The position numbers and the translations under genes are program-made. 64,000 bases of DNA, taken from contig NZ_CP113797.1 in NCBI RefSeq assembly GCF_026802175.1, positions 5,681,026-5,745,025 of the forward strand, given 5' to 3'. The notes beneath the pieces are model-generated. The model ran no database searches, was not told the origin of the DNA, and saw nothing but the letters and a program-made list of their open reading frames with translations. Of this stretch, positions 1 through 8,274 are shown in pieces. The DNA comes from Thermocoleostomius sinensis A174 (GTDB lineage: Bacteria > Cyanobacteriota > Cyanobacteriia > Elainellales > Elainellaceae). Numbering within the stretch: the first letter of the stretch is position 1; the number at the start of each line of letters is the position of its first letter.

Positions 1-284
1 TACTCAATCAACTCTTCTACAGAATCCCTGATTACTTCATAGCAATTAATCAATTCCGAGTTGCTGTCATTAACGATAGCTTGGTGTGGTTGCAGCTCTA
101 GAAACAGCGCTCCAGCTCCCAAGAAAGGTTCATAGTAGGTATTGTAGACCTTAGGCAAATAGTTGGCGGTAATGGTAGGCACTAATTGCCTTTTTCCACC
201 TGCCCATTTAAGAAAGGGTTTGACTAGCTGCTTGGATTTCGCTAGCGTCTGGTTCGCTGATTCTACTAGCTGCTCTGTGCCCAT
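1..284 (-). CDS. D12-class DNA adenine N6-methyltransferase (partial, C-terminus outside window)
   Basis: Translating the minus strand from the ATG at 284 gives about 94 residues before the window edge. Two motifs of D12-class (Dam/M.DpnM-type) adenine methyltransferases are visible: KPFLKWAGGKRQL near residues 23-35 and YEPFLGAGALFLEL near 51-64, the SAM-binding FxGxG motif. NDSNSELINCYEVIRD follows, also typical. The family transfers methyl from SAM to adenine, often at GATC. The catalytic DPPY motif should lie beyond the edge and is not visible. No restriction partner can be seen here. The family call is secure; the recognition sequence is inference. Confidence 0.85.
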   Translation of the reverse strand, partial: MGTEQLVESANQTLAKSKQLVKPFLKWAGGKRQLVPTITANYLPKVYNTYYEPFLGAGALFLELQPHQAIVNDSNSELINCYEVIRDSVEELIE

Positions 285-519
285 GAAGCTACCAAATGCT
301 ATCTAAAAAAATGACAACAAGTGTTTTTAAACAACTCTTTTTTTAGTCTATAGTAATTAAGATCACCCGTACTATGAATTTTCAACGACGAATTTTCAAC
401 GACGGCTCCTAACTAGCTCCTCACTAATTAAGCACTGGTTCTCAGTCAAGACTGGAACTGCCTATGCAAACTACACATGGTTCCTGAAACCAACCTGCTA
501 AAACTGTCTTGCTAAATCT

Positions 520-1716
520 ATGCTGAATCGCGTCGGTCTCTTTTACTTTTTCTGTGCCCTGTTGATTAGTCTGGCGATCGGGGGATCTCCACTCGCTCAT
601 CAAACCCCAACGAGTTCATGGCCCAACCCCAACGAAGTTACAGTATCCACCGCTTCCACTGCTTCTGCTGTAGCAACCACACCTGCGGTTTACCAAGCGA
701 TCGATGAATATCATCGTCCCCGTTTCAGCGTTGATGGGCATCAGGTGATGCGTACAGGCAGGCTGCCGCGTGTTGAGTTGCGCTTCAACGAAACTGACTT
801 GCTGACTGTTCTGCAAAATACACAGGCCTATTTCCAAACCTATGGCGAGGAAAATGCAGAGGTGCAGCGAGAGGGTATTCTGGGGGCGCAGGGGGTAACG
901 ATAGCAGATGTGTTAGATACACTGGAGTTCATGATCGCGACGCTTCAGGAAGACCTACGCCATCAGCAGCCTACTCGCCTCAAAGATCCGAACTTCATTA
1001 ATACTCACTTTCGAGTCATAGAATGGTCGGCTTATGATCCGGCCAATTTAAGGGAGAAACAGGTGCGCCTGACCAAATACGCTGTGTTTACCCATCCTGG
1101 TTCTCGGTCTCCCACAGCGGTGTTCACTGTCCCGCTCTATCAACTCCCAGATGATGCCGAAACCGATCGGTTCTACCTCAACTACACTAAACAAGAGGTT
1201 CTAGCGGGCATTTACGAACCGGGAGGCGCAGAATTTGGCCGAGTCGAACCGCTGGCATATTTGACGCGAGATAGCTTTGAAGATGCTCTGATGCAAGGAA
1301 CGGTACTGGTAAACTTTACGGACGGCTCATCCGCTTTCTTTAATGTCGATCGCAATAATGGCATTGCTTACGATACGAATATTTCACCCTATCGCCAAGG
1401 GCGCTATTGGTACTTCAAACCGGTTGATGCGATCAAAGGCTATGGACATACATCCGAAGCAAAAATTTCTATTAAACCTGGTGTCACGTTTGCTGGCGAT
1501 GTACTGAATATTGGGTTAGGACGCATTGTGGTGTTAGCCGCTCCATCGGGAACTGCACAACTAGGCGTCATTGCCGATACAGGCGGAGCTTTTTTACCCA
1601 ACCTGCATCAGCTAGATTTTTTGGCGGGTGTATTTCGCGATCGAGATGAGTTTTATACCCACATCAGCCAATTGCCAGAATATGCAAATGCATACATCTT
1701 GATTCGTAAGCCCTAG
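520..1716 (+). CDS. Exported protein with C-terminal 3D-like (MltA-type double-psi barrel) domain
   Basis: This 398-residue protein starts with a hydrophobic stretch (about residues 5-25) ending at SPLAH, read as a signal peptide or membrane anchor. The last 50 residues contain ADTGGAF (from about 352) and LDFLAGVF (from about 365), which match the spacing of the aspartates in the 3D domain of MltA-type lytic transglycosylases and related proteins. The middle part has no motif I recognise. A role in peptidoglycan or envelope turnover is inferred from the 3D-like end only. No good Shine-Dalgarno precedes the ATG, so the start is tentative. It stands alone, convergent with the amylase gene. Confidence 0.6.
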   Translation: MLNRVGLFYFFCALLISLAIGGSPLAHQTPTSSWPNPNEVTVSTASTASAVATTPAVYQAIDEYHRPRFSVDGHQVMRTGRLPRVELRFNETDLLTVLQNTQAYFQTYGEENAEVQREGILGAQGVTIADVLDTLEFMIATLQEDLRHQQPTRLKDPNFINTHFRVIEWSAYDPANLREKQVRLTKYAVFTHPGSRSPTAVFTVPLYQLPDDAETDRFYLNYTKQEVLAGIYEPGGAEFGRVEPLAYLTRDSFEDALMQGTVLVNFTDGSSAFFNVDRNNGIAYDTNISPYRQGRYWYFKPVDAIKGYGHTSEAKISIKPGVTFAGDVLNIGLGRIVVLAAPSGTAQLGVIADTGGAFLPNLHQLDFLAGVFRDRDEFYTHISQLPEYANAYILIRKP

Positions 1717-1754
1717 AGCCATGGAACCTAACAGCTTCCGCTAAGAAATGGTAC

Positions 1755-3227
1755 TCATCCCAAAATCAGCCCTGTTCGGGGTGGAATCTCCAAAAACAAG
1801 TTGTCGGCAGTCCAAAGAATCGAAGTGTGTTTTTCAGCGTCGGCATTGGTGCTATAGAGAATTTGGCTAGGCTGTGCATGTAAACGCATTCCAACGGTTT
1901 CCAGGTCGATGCGGGCTGGAATATCATCGGAGTTTACCGCCACAATCAATACATCTCCTTCCCAAAGCCGAGCAAAGACATACGCTAGACCTTCGGCTCC
2001 TAACAAGCGATATTCCCCAATACGCAGAGCCATGTGGGCATGACGTAAGCTGATTAACTGGCAATGGCACTCGAAAAGGTCTGTATTCCACTGGGCAGGA
2101 GGTGGAAAACTGCGCCGACAATCCGGATCAAGGGCCCCCTCCAGACCAACTTCATCGCCGTAATAAAGACTGGGTGCACCAGGAAAAGTCATCAGCAATA
2201 GGGTTGCTAGTTTAACACTGTTAATGTCGCCGCCTGCAAGGGTCAGCAACCGTGCTGTGTCATGGCTGGCTAAAAGATTGAGTTGAGTGAGTTGAATGTC
2301 CCAGGGATAGCGATGCAGCAACAGTTGAATCTTTTCCGCATAGGTGACGGCATCCATCGCTGGATAGGGATCATAATCGCGATCTTGCACCTGATCACGA
2401 ATCACCCGATCGCCTGCAGTATAAGCAATTGTGGCTCCGGCAAACCAGTAGTTCAGAACGCCATCAAACTGCGTACCGTCTAACCATTGTCGTGCATCTC
2501 GCCAAATTTCACCCACAATGTAGGCGTTGGGGTTGATGGCTTTCACCCGATCGCGAAATTCTTGCCAAAACCCCGGTTCTTTGATGCACATTGGTACATC
2601 CAGCCGCCAGCCGTCAATGCCTTGACGAATCCAATGCTCGGCTACTTGCATAATATATTCCCGCACAGCCGGATTAGCGTGGTTAAATTCTGGCAAAGCG
2701 CGGTTGTCTGCCCAGCCCTTATAGTTTGCCGGTCGATCGCCATCGTAGGGAGCCAGTGGCCAGCCTTCAATCTTAAACCAATCAATCCAGGGCGAATGGG
2801 GACCATTCTCCAAAATATCGTTAAAGAAGAAGAAACCGCGACTGGCATGGTTAAAGACGCCATCTAGTACAACCTTCATACCTCGCCAGTGGGCCGCTTC
2901 CAGCAGGCGATAGAAAGCAGTGTTGCCACCCAATAACGGATCGACCTGGTAATAATCCTGCGTGTGGTAGCGATGATTGCTGGCAGACTGAAAGATGGGT
3001 GTGAAGTAAATAGCAGTCACCCCCAAGTCTTGCAAATAGTCGAGTTTATCAATCACACCCCATAAATTGCCACCTTTGTAGCCCTGGGGGGTGGGTGGGG
3101 CCTCCCAAGCTTCTAAGGGTACCGTCTCTAGCTTGGGCATCAGGGGTTGCAACCCTCTGGCGAAACGATCGGGAAAGATTTGATAGAAAACAGCATGTTT
3201 CACCCAGTCTGGTGTGTGAATTGGCAT
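1755..3227 (-). CDS. Alpha-amylase family glycoside hydrolase (GH13)
   Basis: This 490-residue protein carries all four GH13 regions: DGVFNH (122-127), GWRLDVPM with the nucleophile Asp210, VGEIW with the acid/base Glu240, and LLASHDTAR with Asp323 as transition-state stabiliser. It begins PDWVKHAVFYQIFPDRFARG, as in cyclomaltodextrinase/neopullulanase-like enzymes, but lacks the N-terminal starch-binding domain many of those have. It should hydrolyse alpha-1,4 (possibly alpha-1,6) glucans, most likely glycogen-derived maltodextrin. No signal peptide is visible, so it is probably cytoplasmic. It stands as a single gene. The exact substrate cannot be read from sequence. Confidence 0.9.
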   Translation of the reverse strand: MPIHTPDWVKHAVFYQIFPDRFARGLQPLMPKLETVPLEAWEAPPTPQGYKGGNLWGVIDKLDYLQDLGVTAIYFTPIFQSASNHRYHTQDYYQVDPLLGGNTAFYRLLEAAHWRGMKVVLDGVFNHASRGFFFFNDILENGPHSPWIDWFKIEGWPLAPYDGDRPANYKGWADNRALPEFNHANPAVREYIMQVAEHWIRQGIDGWRLDVPMCIKEPGFWQEFRDRVKAINPNAYIVGEIWRDARQWLDGTQFDGVLNYWFAGATIAYTAGDRVIRDQVQDRDYDPYPAMDAVTYAEKIQLLLHRYPWDIQLTQLNLLASHDTARLLTLAGGDINSVKLATLLLMTFPGAPSLYYGDEVGLEGALDPDCRRSFPPPAQWNTDLFECHCQLISLRHAHMALRIGEYRLLGAEGLAYVFARLWEGDVLIVAVNSDDIPARIDLETVGMRLHAQPSQILYSTNADAEKHTSILWTADNLFLEIPPRTGLILG

Positions 3228-3887
3228 AACCCCTCTCTGTATTCAGTCCTCTCGGTTTTCCCGGCTGCCTACTTCGTAAGCTCGGCGTAGGGTCGCTTAG
3301 CATTTATCAACAATTGACATAGTGCAGCATCTCACAGCATCCGACAAGGCTCAAGTGGGAATTGATCACATTCTCTGTATTCAACTAGCCAGCCAGCGTT
3401 TTTTCTGACGGCTGCGATCGAAACTAGGGAAGAATTCCTCCTTTTGATTGGAACAATTCACGAGCTTTTGGTGTCTTACTATCCATCTTTTTTACATTGA
3501 TATCCTTTAAATAAAACGCTTTTTTGAATAAGAAAATAATGTTAAACAAGAGTTAAAAAATTGAATGTGACAGTTGTAAAACAGGCTATTTTTTTAGAAA
3601 AAATCAATTTCAAAACCTATAACTAAATTATGAGCAAATTACAGCAAAAGCACCTGTTCTTCTAAACTGCTTCTTTGATTTATTCTTCAAACAAAGAGCA
3701 TAAAAGAAGCGAAATCATTGCTCTATTGATCGGTTCAATCAGCGATTTATCTTTACGAACATGAGAGATAAATTGTGCTCGATCAGGGTGAAGTTAATAG
3801 ATTAATTGACAACTCATCCGTGTACAAATCAATGGCTAACTCAGCTTAGCCACTGTAATTCAGCACTCTTCAGGAAGGAAGGTATCT
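3228..3887. other. AT-rich intergenic region with an 8-bp inverted repeat
   Basis: This 660-bp AT-rich stretch separates the divergent amylase and beta-barrel-like genes. I see no gene in it. It contains a perfect inverted repeat, ATTTATCT at 3745-3752 and AGATAAAT at 3766-3773, separated by 13 nt and about 115 nt before the downstream ATG. The repeat could be an operator or part of a 5' leader. Confidence 0.4.
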
Positions 3888-4412
3888 ATGAAACGGTCTA
3901 TCAAAGTGATCGCTACAACTTCGATTGTTTCAGCAATGGCAGTAGGATCAATTTTGTTTTCTGCCGATCGCGCTTCTGCACAAGTCCGAGGGATGGAAGG
4001 CAGCTATTTAGGCGGTGGTGTATCGGCTGGCGTTACTAATGTTGATGAAGATGGATCGGTTTTAGGTGGTAATATTCAAGGGCGTTTAGATGCGCGAGAA
4101 TTGCCAGTATCGTTGCGTGGCGCATTCCTATTTAATGGAGATAATAGTGCCATTATGCCGATCGTTTCCTATGACGTTGGAGTGGCTCCCAATACAAACC
4201 TGTATGTGGGTGGAGGCTACTCTTTTGTATTAGGTAGAGGAGAGTCGTCGTTGTTAGGAAACCAAGACGCGCCAGTGGTAACACTGGGGGTGGAAACGGC
4301 AGTGAATCCGAATGTTGTGCTGTATGGCGATGCCAAGTTAGGGATTGATGCTTACAAAAATAGCTCTGGCTCGGCAGTCAGCTTGCAATTAGGGGCAGCC
4401 TACCGATTCTAG
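3888..4412 (+). CDS. Small exported beta-barrel-like protein (probable outer membrane)
   Basis: The 174-residue product starts MKRSIKVIATTSIVSAMAVG and has a signal peptide that probably ends at ADRASA-Q (about residues 28-32). The mature part alternates polar and hydrophobic residues with many glycines (GGGVSAGV, NLYVGGGYSF, VVLYGDAKLG) and ends in LQLGAAYRF. A terminal aromatic residue after alternating strands is typical of small outer-membrane beta-barrels. A GGAAGG ribosome site lies just before the ATG. Function is unknown; porin-like or OmpA-barrel-like are both possible. Confidence 0.65.
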   Translation: MKRSIKVIATTSIVSAMAVGSILFSADRASAQVRGMEGSYLGGGVSAGVTNVDEDGSVLGGNIQGRLDARELPVSLRGAFLFNGDNSAIMPIVSYDVGVAPNTNLYVGGGYSFVLGRGESSLLGNQDAPVVTLGVETAVNPNVVLYGDAKLGIDAYKNSSGSAVSLQLGAAYRF

Positions 4413-4433
4413 TTGGATTGGTTGGATCGATTG

Positions 4434-4454
4434 GGACGATCAACTCGATCGTCC
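4434..4454 (+). terminator. Perfect 8-bp hairpin downstream of the beta-barrel-like gene
   Basis: GGACGATC (4434-4441) and GATCGTCC (4447-4454) form a perfect stem with a 5-nt loop, 22 nt after the stop codon of the preceding gene. No T-run follows, so this is a weak terminator candidate or an mRNA 3'-end stabiliser. Confidence 0.35.
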
Positions 4455-4645
4455 TGTCAAATCAGGGGGGAGGTCCTGGAACATGACGTTGCTAGAGTTG
4501 AGTTCTCATCCTCCCTTCTTTTCTAGTTAGAAAAACCTGTCTAACCCTGATGAGCCACAAAATTCTCAACACAAGTCTCTAAAATAGGAAGTATTCAGTA
4601 TTTGTGACTGGGTTCGTTACTGCTAGAGACTAGAGATATTGCTTT

Positions 4646-6115
4646 ATGTTTGAAGCCCTTGCCGATCGTCTGGAAGGAGCCTGGAAAAAACTCCGGGGTC
4701 AAGACAAAATTTCGGAGTCCAATGTTCAAGAGGCGTTACGAGAAGTTCGTCGGGCCCTATTAGAGGCAGATGCTAACCTCCAGGTTGTCAAAGATTTTGT
4801 TGCTGAAGTGCAGAAGCAGGCACTTGGCGCAGAAGTGATTGCAGGGGTCAATCCGGGACAGCAGTTCATCAAAATTGTTTATGATGAACTAGTGTCAGTG
4901 ATGGGAGACACCAATGTTCCGCTGGCTCATGCCGATGTAGCCCCGACGATCGTACTGATGGCAGGGCTTCAGGGGACGGGTAAAACCACAGCTACCGCGA
5001 AACTGGCTCTGCATTTGCGTAAACAGGAACGCAGTGCGATGCTGGTGGCAACAGATGTTTACCGTCCAGCGGCGATCGATCAGTTGGTAACGTTAGGGAA
5101 GCAGATCGGTGTGCCCGTCTTTGAGATGGGGAGTGATGCCGATCCAGTGGAAATTGCTCGGCAGGGCGTTGAACAAGCCAAAGCTGACGGCATCGATACG
5201 GTCATCATTGACACAGCAGGTCGCTTACAAATTGACCAAGCCATGATGGCCGAATTGGCTCGCATCAAACAAACCGTGCAGCCCCACGAGGTGTTGCTGG
5301 TGGTAGATGCCATGACCGGACAGGAAGCCGCGAACTTGACACGCACCTTTCATGAAGAAATTGGTATCACTGGGGCCATTCTTACCAAAATGGACGGCGA
5401 CACTCGCGGTGGCGCTGCCCTATCAGTACGTCGGATCTCGGGTCAGCCCATTAAGTTCATTGGGGTTGGCGAAAAAGTAGAGGCACTACAGCCGTTCTAT
5501 CCCGATCGCATGGCCTCACGAATTTTGGGCATGGGCGATGTGCTCACCCTGGTAGAAAAAGCTCAGGAAGAAGTCGATCTAGCGGATGCTGAAAAGCTAC
5601 AAGAGAAAATTCTGACTGCCAAGTTTGACTTCGCCGACTTTCTGAAGCAAACGCGATTGATGAAAAACATGGGATCGCTAGCGGGAATTGTAAAGCTGAT
5701 TCCAGGCATGGGCGGCAAAATTTCCGACGAACAGTTGCAACAAGGCGAGGCGCAACTGAAACGGGTGGAAGCCATGATTAACTCGATGACCCCCGAAGAA
5801 CGCAGAGAACCAGAGTTGCTGTCGGGGTCTCCTAGTCGCCGTCGTCGCATTGCCAAAGGGTCGGGGTATTCCCTGGACGATGTCAGTAAACTGGTGAAAG
5901 ATTTCCAGAAAATGCGATCGCTGATGCAGCAGATGGGTCAGGGTGGATTGCCCGGGATGGGAATGCCCGGATTGGGAGGGATGTTTGGTGGCGGTGCGCC
6001 CGCTGGTGGAATGCCCAGTCCTCCCCCCCCCGGTTGGCGCGGCTACCCCGGTGCAATGTCGCCAGGAAAGAAGAAGAAAAAGGACAAGAAAAAGAAAGGC
6101 TTTGGCACGCTGTAA
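4646..6115 (+). CDS. ffh: Signal recognition particle protein Ffh (SRP54)
   Basis: This SRP GTPase binds SRP RNA and signal sequences of nascent membrane proteins and docks to FtsY. The N domain (1-95) is followed by a G domain with GLQGTGKT (107-114), TDVYRPAAIDQL, DTAGR (189-193) and TKMDGD (247-252). The methionine-rich M domain starts near 330 and includes the RNA-binding stretch around SGSPSRRRRIAKGSG. The last 56 residues form a low-complexity Gly/Met/Pro tail ending in a lysine run. Length (489) is normal for cyanobacteria. The next gene downstream is a small Ala-rich protein; no rpsP is seen nearby. Confidence 0.97.
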   Translation: MFEALADRLEGAWKKLRGQDKISESNVQEALREVRRALLEADANLQVVKDFVAEVQKQALGAEVIAGVNPGQQFIKIVYDELVSVMGDTNVPLAHADVAPTIVLMAGLQGTGKTTATAKLALHLRKQERSAMLVATDVYRPAAIDQLVTLGKQIGVPVFEMGSDADPVEIARQGVEQAKADGIDTVIIDTAGRLQIDQAMMAELARIKQTVQPHEVLLVVDAMTGQEAANLTRTFHEEIGITGAILTKMDGDTRGGAALSVRRISGQPIKFIGVGEKVEALQPFYPDRMASRILGMGDVLTLVEKAQEEVDLADAEKLQEKILTAKFDFADFLKQTRLMKNMGSLAGIVKLIPGMGGKISDEQLQQGEAQLKRVEAMINSMTPEERREPELLSGSPSRRRRIAKGSGYSLDDVSKLVKDFQKMRSLMQQMGQGGLPGMGMPGLGGMFGGGAPAGGMPSPPPPGWRGYPGAMSPGKKKKKDKKKKGFGTL

Positions 6116-6393
6116 TAGCTATAACAAAGGCTAAAGGTGAAGGATAGAAAGTGAGTAAATATTCCGAGGGTTGATGATGTTCTACCGGGATATCTATCCA
6201 ATTTTTGAACCTTGAGCCTGTATCATTTGCCCCTTTTTCAAGCCTTTCTCTTTTCTCCTTTTATCCTTTCATTCCCAGGTCCATATCGTGCTAGGCTCGT
6301 ATCTATAGGATCAATAACAGTCTCAGGCTTGCCTTGCCGTTGGCGAGGTGTTCGTGAGGTTGGAAGGAGAGGTTTTTAGGAGCGATCGCAACA

Positions 6394-6876
6394 ATGGTAT
6401 TAAAGTTTTTAGGATTGGGTAAGAAATCCGAATATTTTCTAGAGGCGGAACCACAACCGTCCAACGGTTCTGAACCTGCAACCGCAGAAAAACCCAAGAC
6501 GGAATCCGTTGCTACAACAACCCCTGAAGCGGTCAAGGACGCTGTGTCTTCAACACTGGAAACAGCAGCGTCTGAAGCAAAATCAGCCCTAGAGGCCGCT
6601 GCCGCCGTAGCCACTTCTGCCACAGAGGCTGTCGCCTCTAAAGCAACAAAAACTACAAAGAAATCGAAAAAATCGCAGAAAGCAAAGGTGGAATCAGTCA
6701 CTGTTGAGATTGATGAAACAACCCAAGCAGAGGCGAAAGCTGAAATTAAAGCAATTCCAGCTTCTAGTAACACCTTTGCGACCGATCATCTCATTCCGAA
6801 GAACACCCCTCGCCGCCGTCCGGGCCCCAGCCTAGATATGTTTAAGGACATGGCACGACAGATGAACTCGAAGTAG
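6394..6876 (+). CDS. Ala/Lys-rich conserved cyanobacterial hypothetical protein
   Basis: This 160-residue protein begins MVLKFLGLGKKSEYFLEAE, continues through a long Ala/Thr/Glu/Lys-rich low-complexity stretch (about 25-125) and ends in a conserved-looking basic segment, PKNTPRRRPGPSLDMFKDMA. The middle resembles an unstructured or helical linker. I do not recognise a functional family. A HIP1 site (6382-6389) sits directly before the start codon, and a strong intrinsic terminator follows the gene, so it appears to be the last gene of its transcript. Confidence 0.7.
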   Translation: MVLKFLGLGKKSEYFLEAEPQPSNGSEPATAEKPKTESVATTTPEAVKDAVSSTLETAASEAKSALEAAAAVATSATEAVASKATKTTKKSKKSQKAKVESVTVEIDETTQAEAKAEIKAIPASSNTFATDHLIPKNTPRRRPGPSLDMFKDMARQMNSK

Positions 6877-6944
6877 GTCAACGGATATATCCATCGATCG
6901 ACGGTTATCTCGTTTATTTCTACTTATTTCTACTAAGACAACCT

Positions 6945-6991
6945 AAAGGAAAGGATGAAGAGTCTATGCCTCTTTAGTCCTTTCCTTTTTT
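6945..6991 (+). terminator. Intrinsic terminator after the Ala-rich gene
   Basis: A long stem pairs AAAGGAAAGGA...GAAGAG (6945-6962) with CTCTTT...TCCTTTCCTTT (to about 6987) around a short loop near TCTATGC, followed immediately by a T-run. It is 69 nt after the stop codon at 6876. Confidence 0.85.
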
Positions 6992-7095
6992 GTCTTGCTT
7001 TTTTGTAGTGAGTAGTTTGTATTGAGTTTGATTATTCATCAACCCGGGTATTGGTTATGACCTACTCCCCGGCGTTCCTGAAGCAGATAGGAATT

Positions 7096-7131
7096 GCCCT
7101 CATCCCCAACCCTTCTCCCTAGGGTGAGGGC
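7096..7131. repeat. Dispersed hairpin-type intergenic repeat
   Basis: GCCCTCA (7096-7102) and TGAGGGC (7125-7131) flank a C-rich then AGGG core (CCTTCTCCCTAGGG). This matches the kind of short C-rich/G-rich palindromic repeat scattered between cyanobacterial genes. The rest of 6992-7235 contains further C-rich fragments (CCTACTCCCTATTCCC-like) and no visible gene. Confidence 0.5.
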
Positions 7132-7235
7132 TGCAAGAAGCTCCAGCACGAGAATCATCTTCTTTCAGCAACGCCTGACCTACCGCCTACTCCCTATTCC
7201 CTGACCTATCCCTCAGCTAGTCTATCGTCAGCTTC

Positions 7236-7553
7236 TTAATCTTCGACTTCAAGTTGGGCGACGATCATGGCACAGATCGCAAAAGCAGACACTAGCGGCA
7301 TGGGTGACTGTAATAGATAAGTAAACAGTGCCGACATAACACTAATGCCGATCGCCGTCACACACCATTTCCGTTCATCCGGGCTTAAGCCTTGTTTGGC
7401 TTTAATCAGGCGTAGTGCCTGGTTAGGAATTGGCAACGGCATCACAGCATTAGGCGGGAACGCCCAGTATTCCTTGCGCTCGCGCACAAATAGATCTGTC
7501 CAACCGTTTTCCTGACACCAATCCTCAATCCAGGTGTAGCAATAGTGATTCAT
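7236..7553 (-). CDS. Conserved cyanobacterial hypothetical membrane protein
   Basis: The 105-residue product has a soluble aromatic-rich N-terminal half (CYTWIEDWCQENGWTDLF, then EYWAFPPNAVMPLPIP) and a hydrophobic C-terminal part (about 68-100) that can form one or two membrane helices, ending AQLEVED. The N-terminal half looks like a small conserved cyanobacterial family, but I cannot name it. It is divergent from the small membrane protein at 7865, and the shared upstream region holds a perfect palindrome at 7629-7647. Confidence 0.6.
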   Translation of the reverse strand: MNHYCYTWIEDWCQENGWTDLFVRERKEYWAFPPNAVMPLPIPNQALRLIKAKQGLSPDERKWCVTAIGISVMSALFTYLLQSPMPLVSAFAICAMIVAQLEVED

Positions 7554-7628
7554 AACTCAAGGCAGAAGAATGGACTACAACTCAAAAACAATAGAACCTA
7601 GACCCAACAACCCTCAAAACGAACAAGC

Positions 7629-7647
7629 TCTACAGAGGCTCTGTAGA
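7629..7647. promoter_or_regulatory. 19-bp palindrome in a divergent promoter region, possible operator
   Basis: TCTACAGAGGCTCTGTAGA is a perfect inverted repeat with 9-bp arms around one central base. The arms are too close to form an ordinary RNA hairpin, so it looks more like a dimeric regulator site. It lies 76 bp upstream of the minus-strand gene (start 7553) and 218 bp upstream of the plus-strand gene at 7865. The rest of the 311-bp gap (7554-7864) shows no gene. Confidence 0.4.
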
Positions 7648-7864
7648 ACTAGCAAAACCATGAGTTGATTTAAGAAAACTTCCTACTGTTCGTAGGCTAA
7701 CAAACTCAACCGATGACAACCATCTATGGCAATCAAAGTTTACTCAAACCAATCTTCTGGTTACAGAGCGTAAAGCACTTGTGACAAAACTTAGGGCTAG
7801 GACAGTTAATAGCTACGTTATTGTCTTTCTAGCGCCTGATTGCAGCCTCCATAGATAGATTTTC

Positions 7865-8212
7865 ATGAATGAGCTTGCCAGAAAAGATTTGTTCACTTGT
7901 TTAGGAGCCTGGCTAGCGTTGGAGCTTGTCTGTTTTGGGCTGCTGCCAGGGATTGGGTTAAATCGATCGAACGTTAATATCGAGCCTTGGTTTATCGCCA
8001 GTATTCCCTTAGGAATTGGTGGAGCGTTTCTGTTGGCAAGCAGTACTCACTTCCTCGAAGGCGATCGACCAGAGACGTGGTGGCAAAAGCGCTTGACTCA
8101 AGTGTCGGCTGTGCTAGTTAGCTGGGCCGGGTTGTTGGGCATCAGCTTTCCGTTACTAGTGATGAGTTTGCTGATTTTTATTGAACTGTTTGCGCAATTA
8201 CGGGGTTCATGA
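7865..8212 (+). CDS. Small hypothetical integral membrane protein
   Basis: The 115-residue product has about three hydrophobic segments: residues 11-31 (CLGAWLALELVCFGLLPGIG), 41-60 and 80-112. Positive charges between them (DRPETWWQKR) suggest a cytoplasmic loop. No family motif is recognised. It starts at ATG 7867-type position 7865 after CATAGATAGATTTTC, without a strong ribosome site. Function unknown. Confidence 0.55.
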   Translation: MNELARKDLFTCLGAWLALELVCFGLLPGIGLNRSNVNIEPWFIASIPLGIGGAFLLASSTHFLEGDRPETWWQKRLTQVSAVLVSWAGLLGISFPLLVMSLLIFIELFAQLRGS

Positions 8213-8274
8213 AATTCTCGTTGCAGGCGGGCAGTGCCGACCTTGCTTGGAACCTACCCTCGATTCAAGCGCAA

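Noticed and set aside
2487-2867. 126-codon open frame opposite the GH13 gene
   Set aside because: Antisense to catalytic regions of a clear enzyme; no motif.
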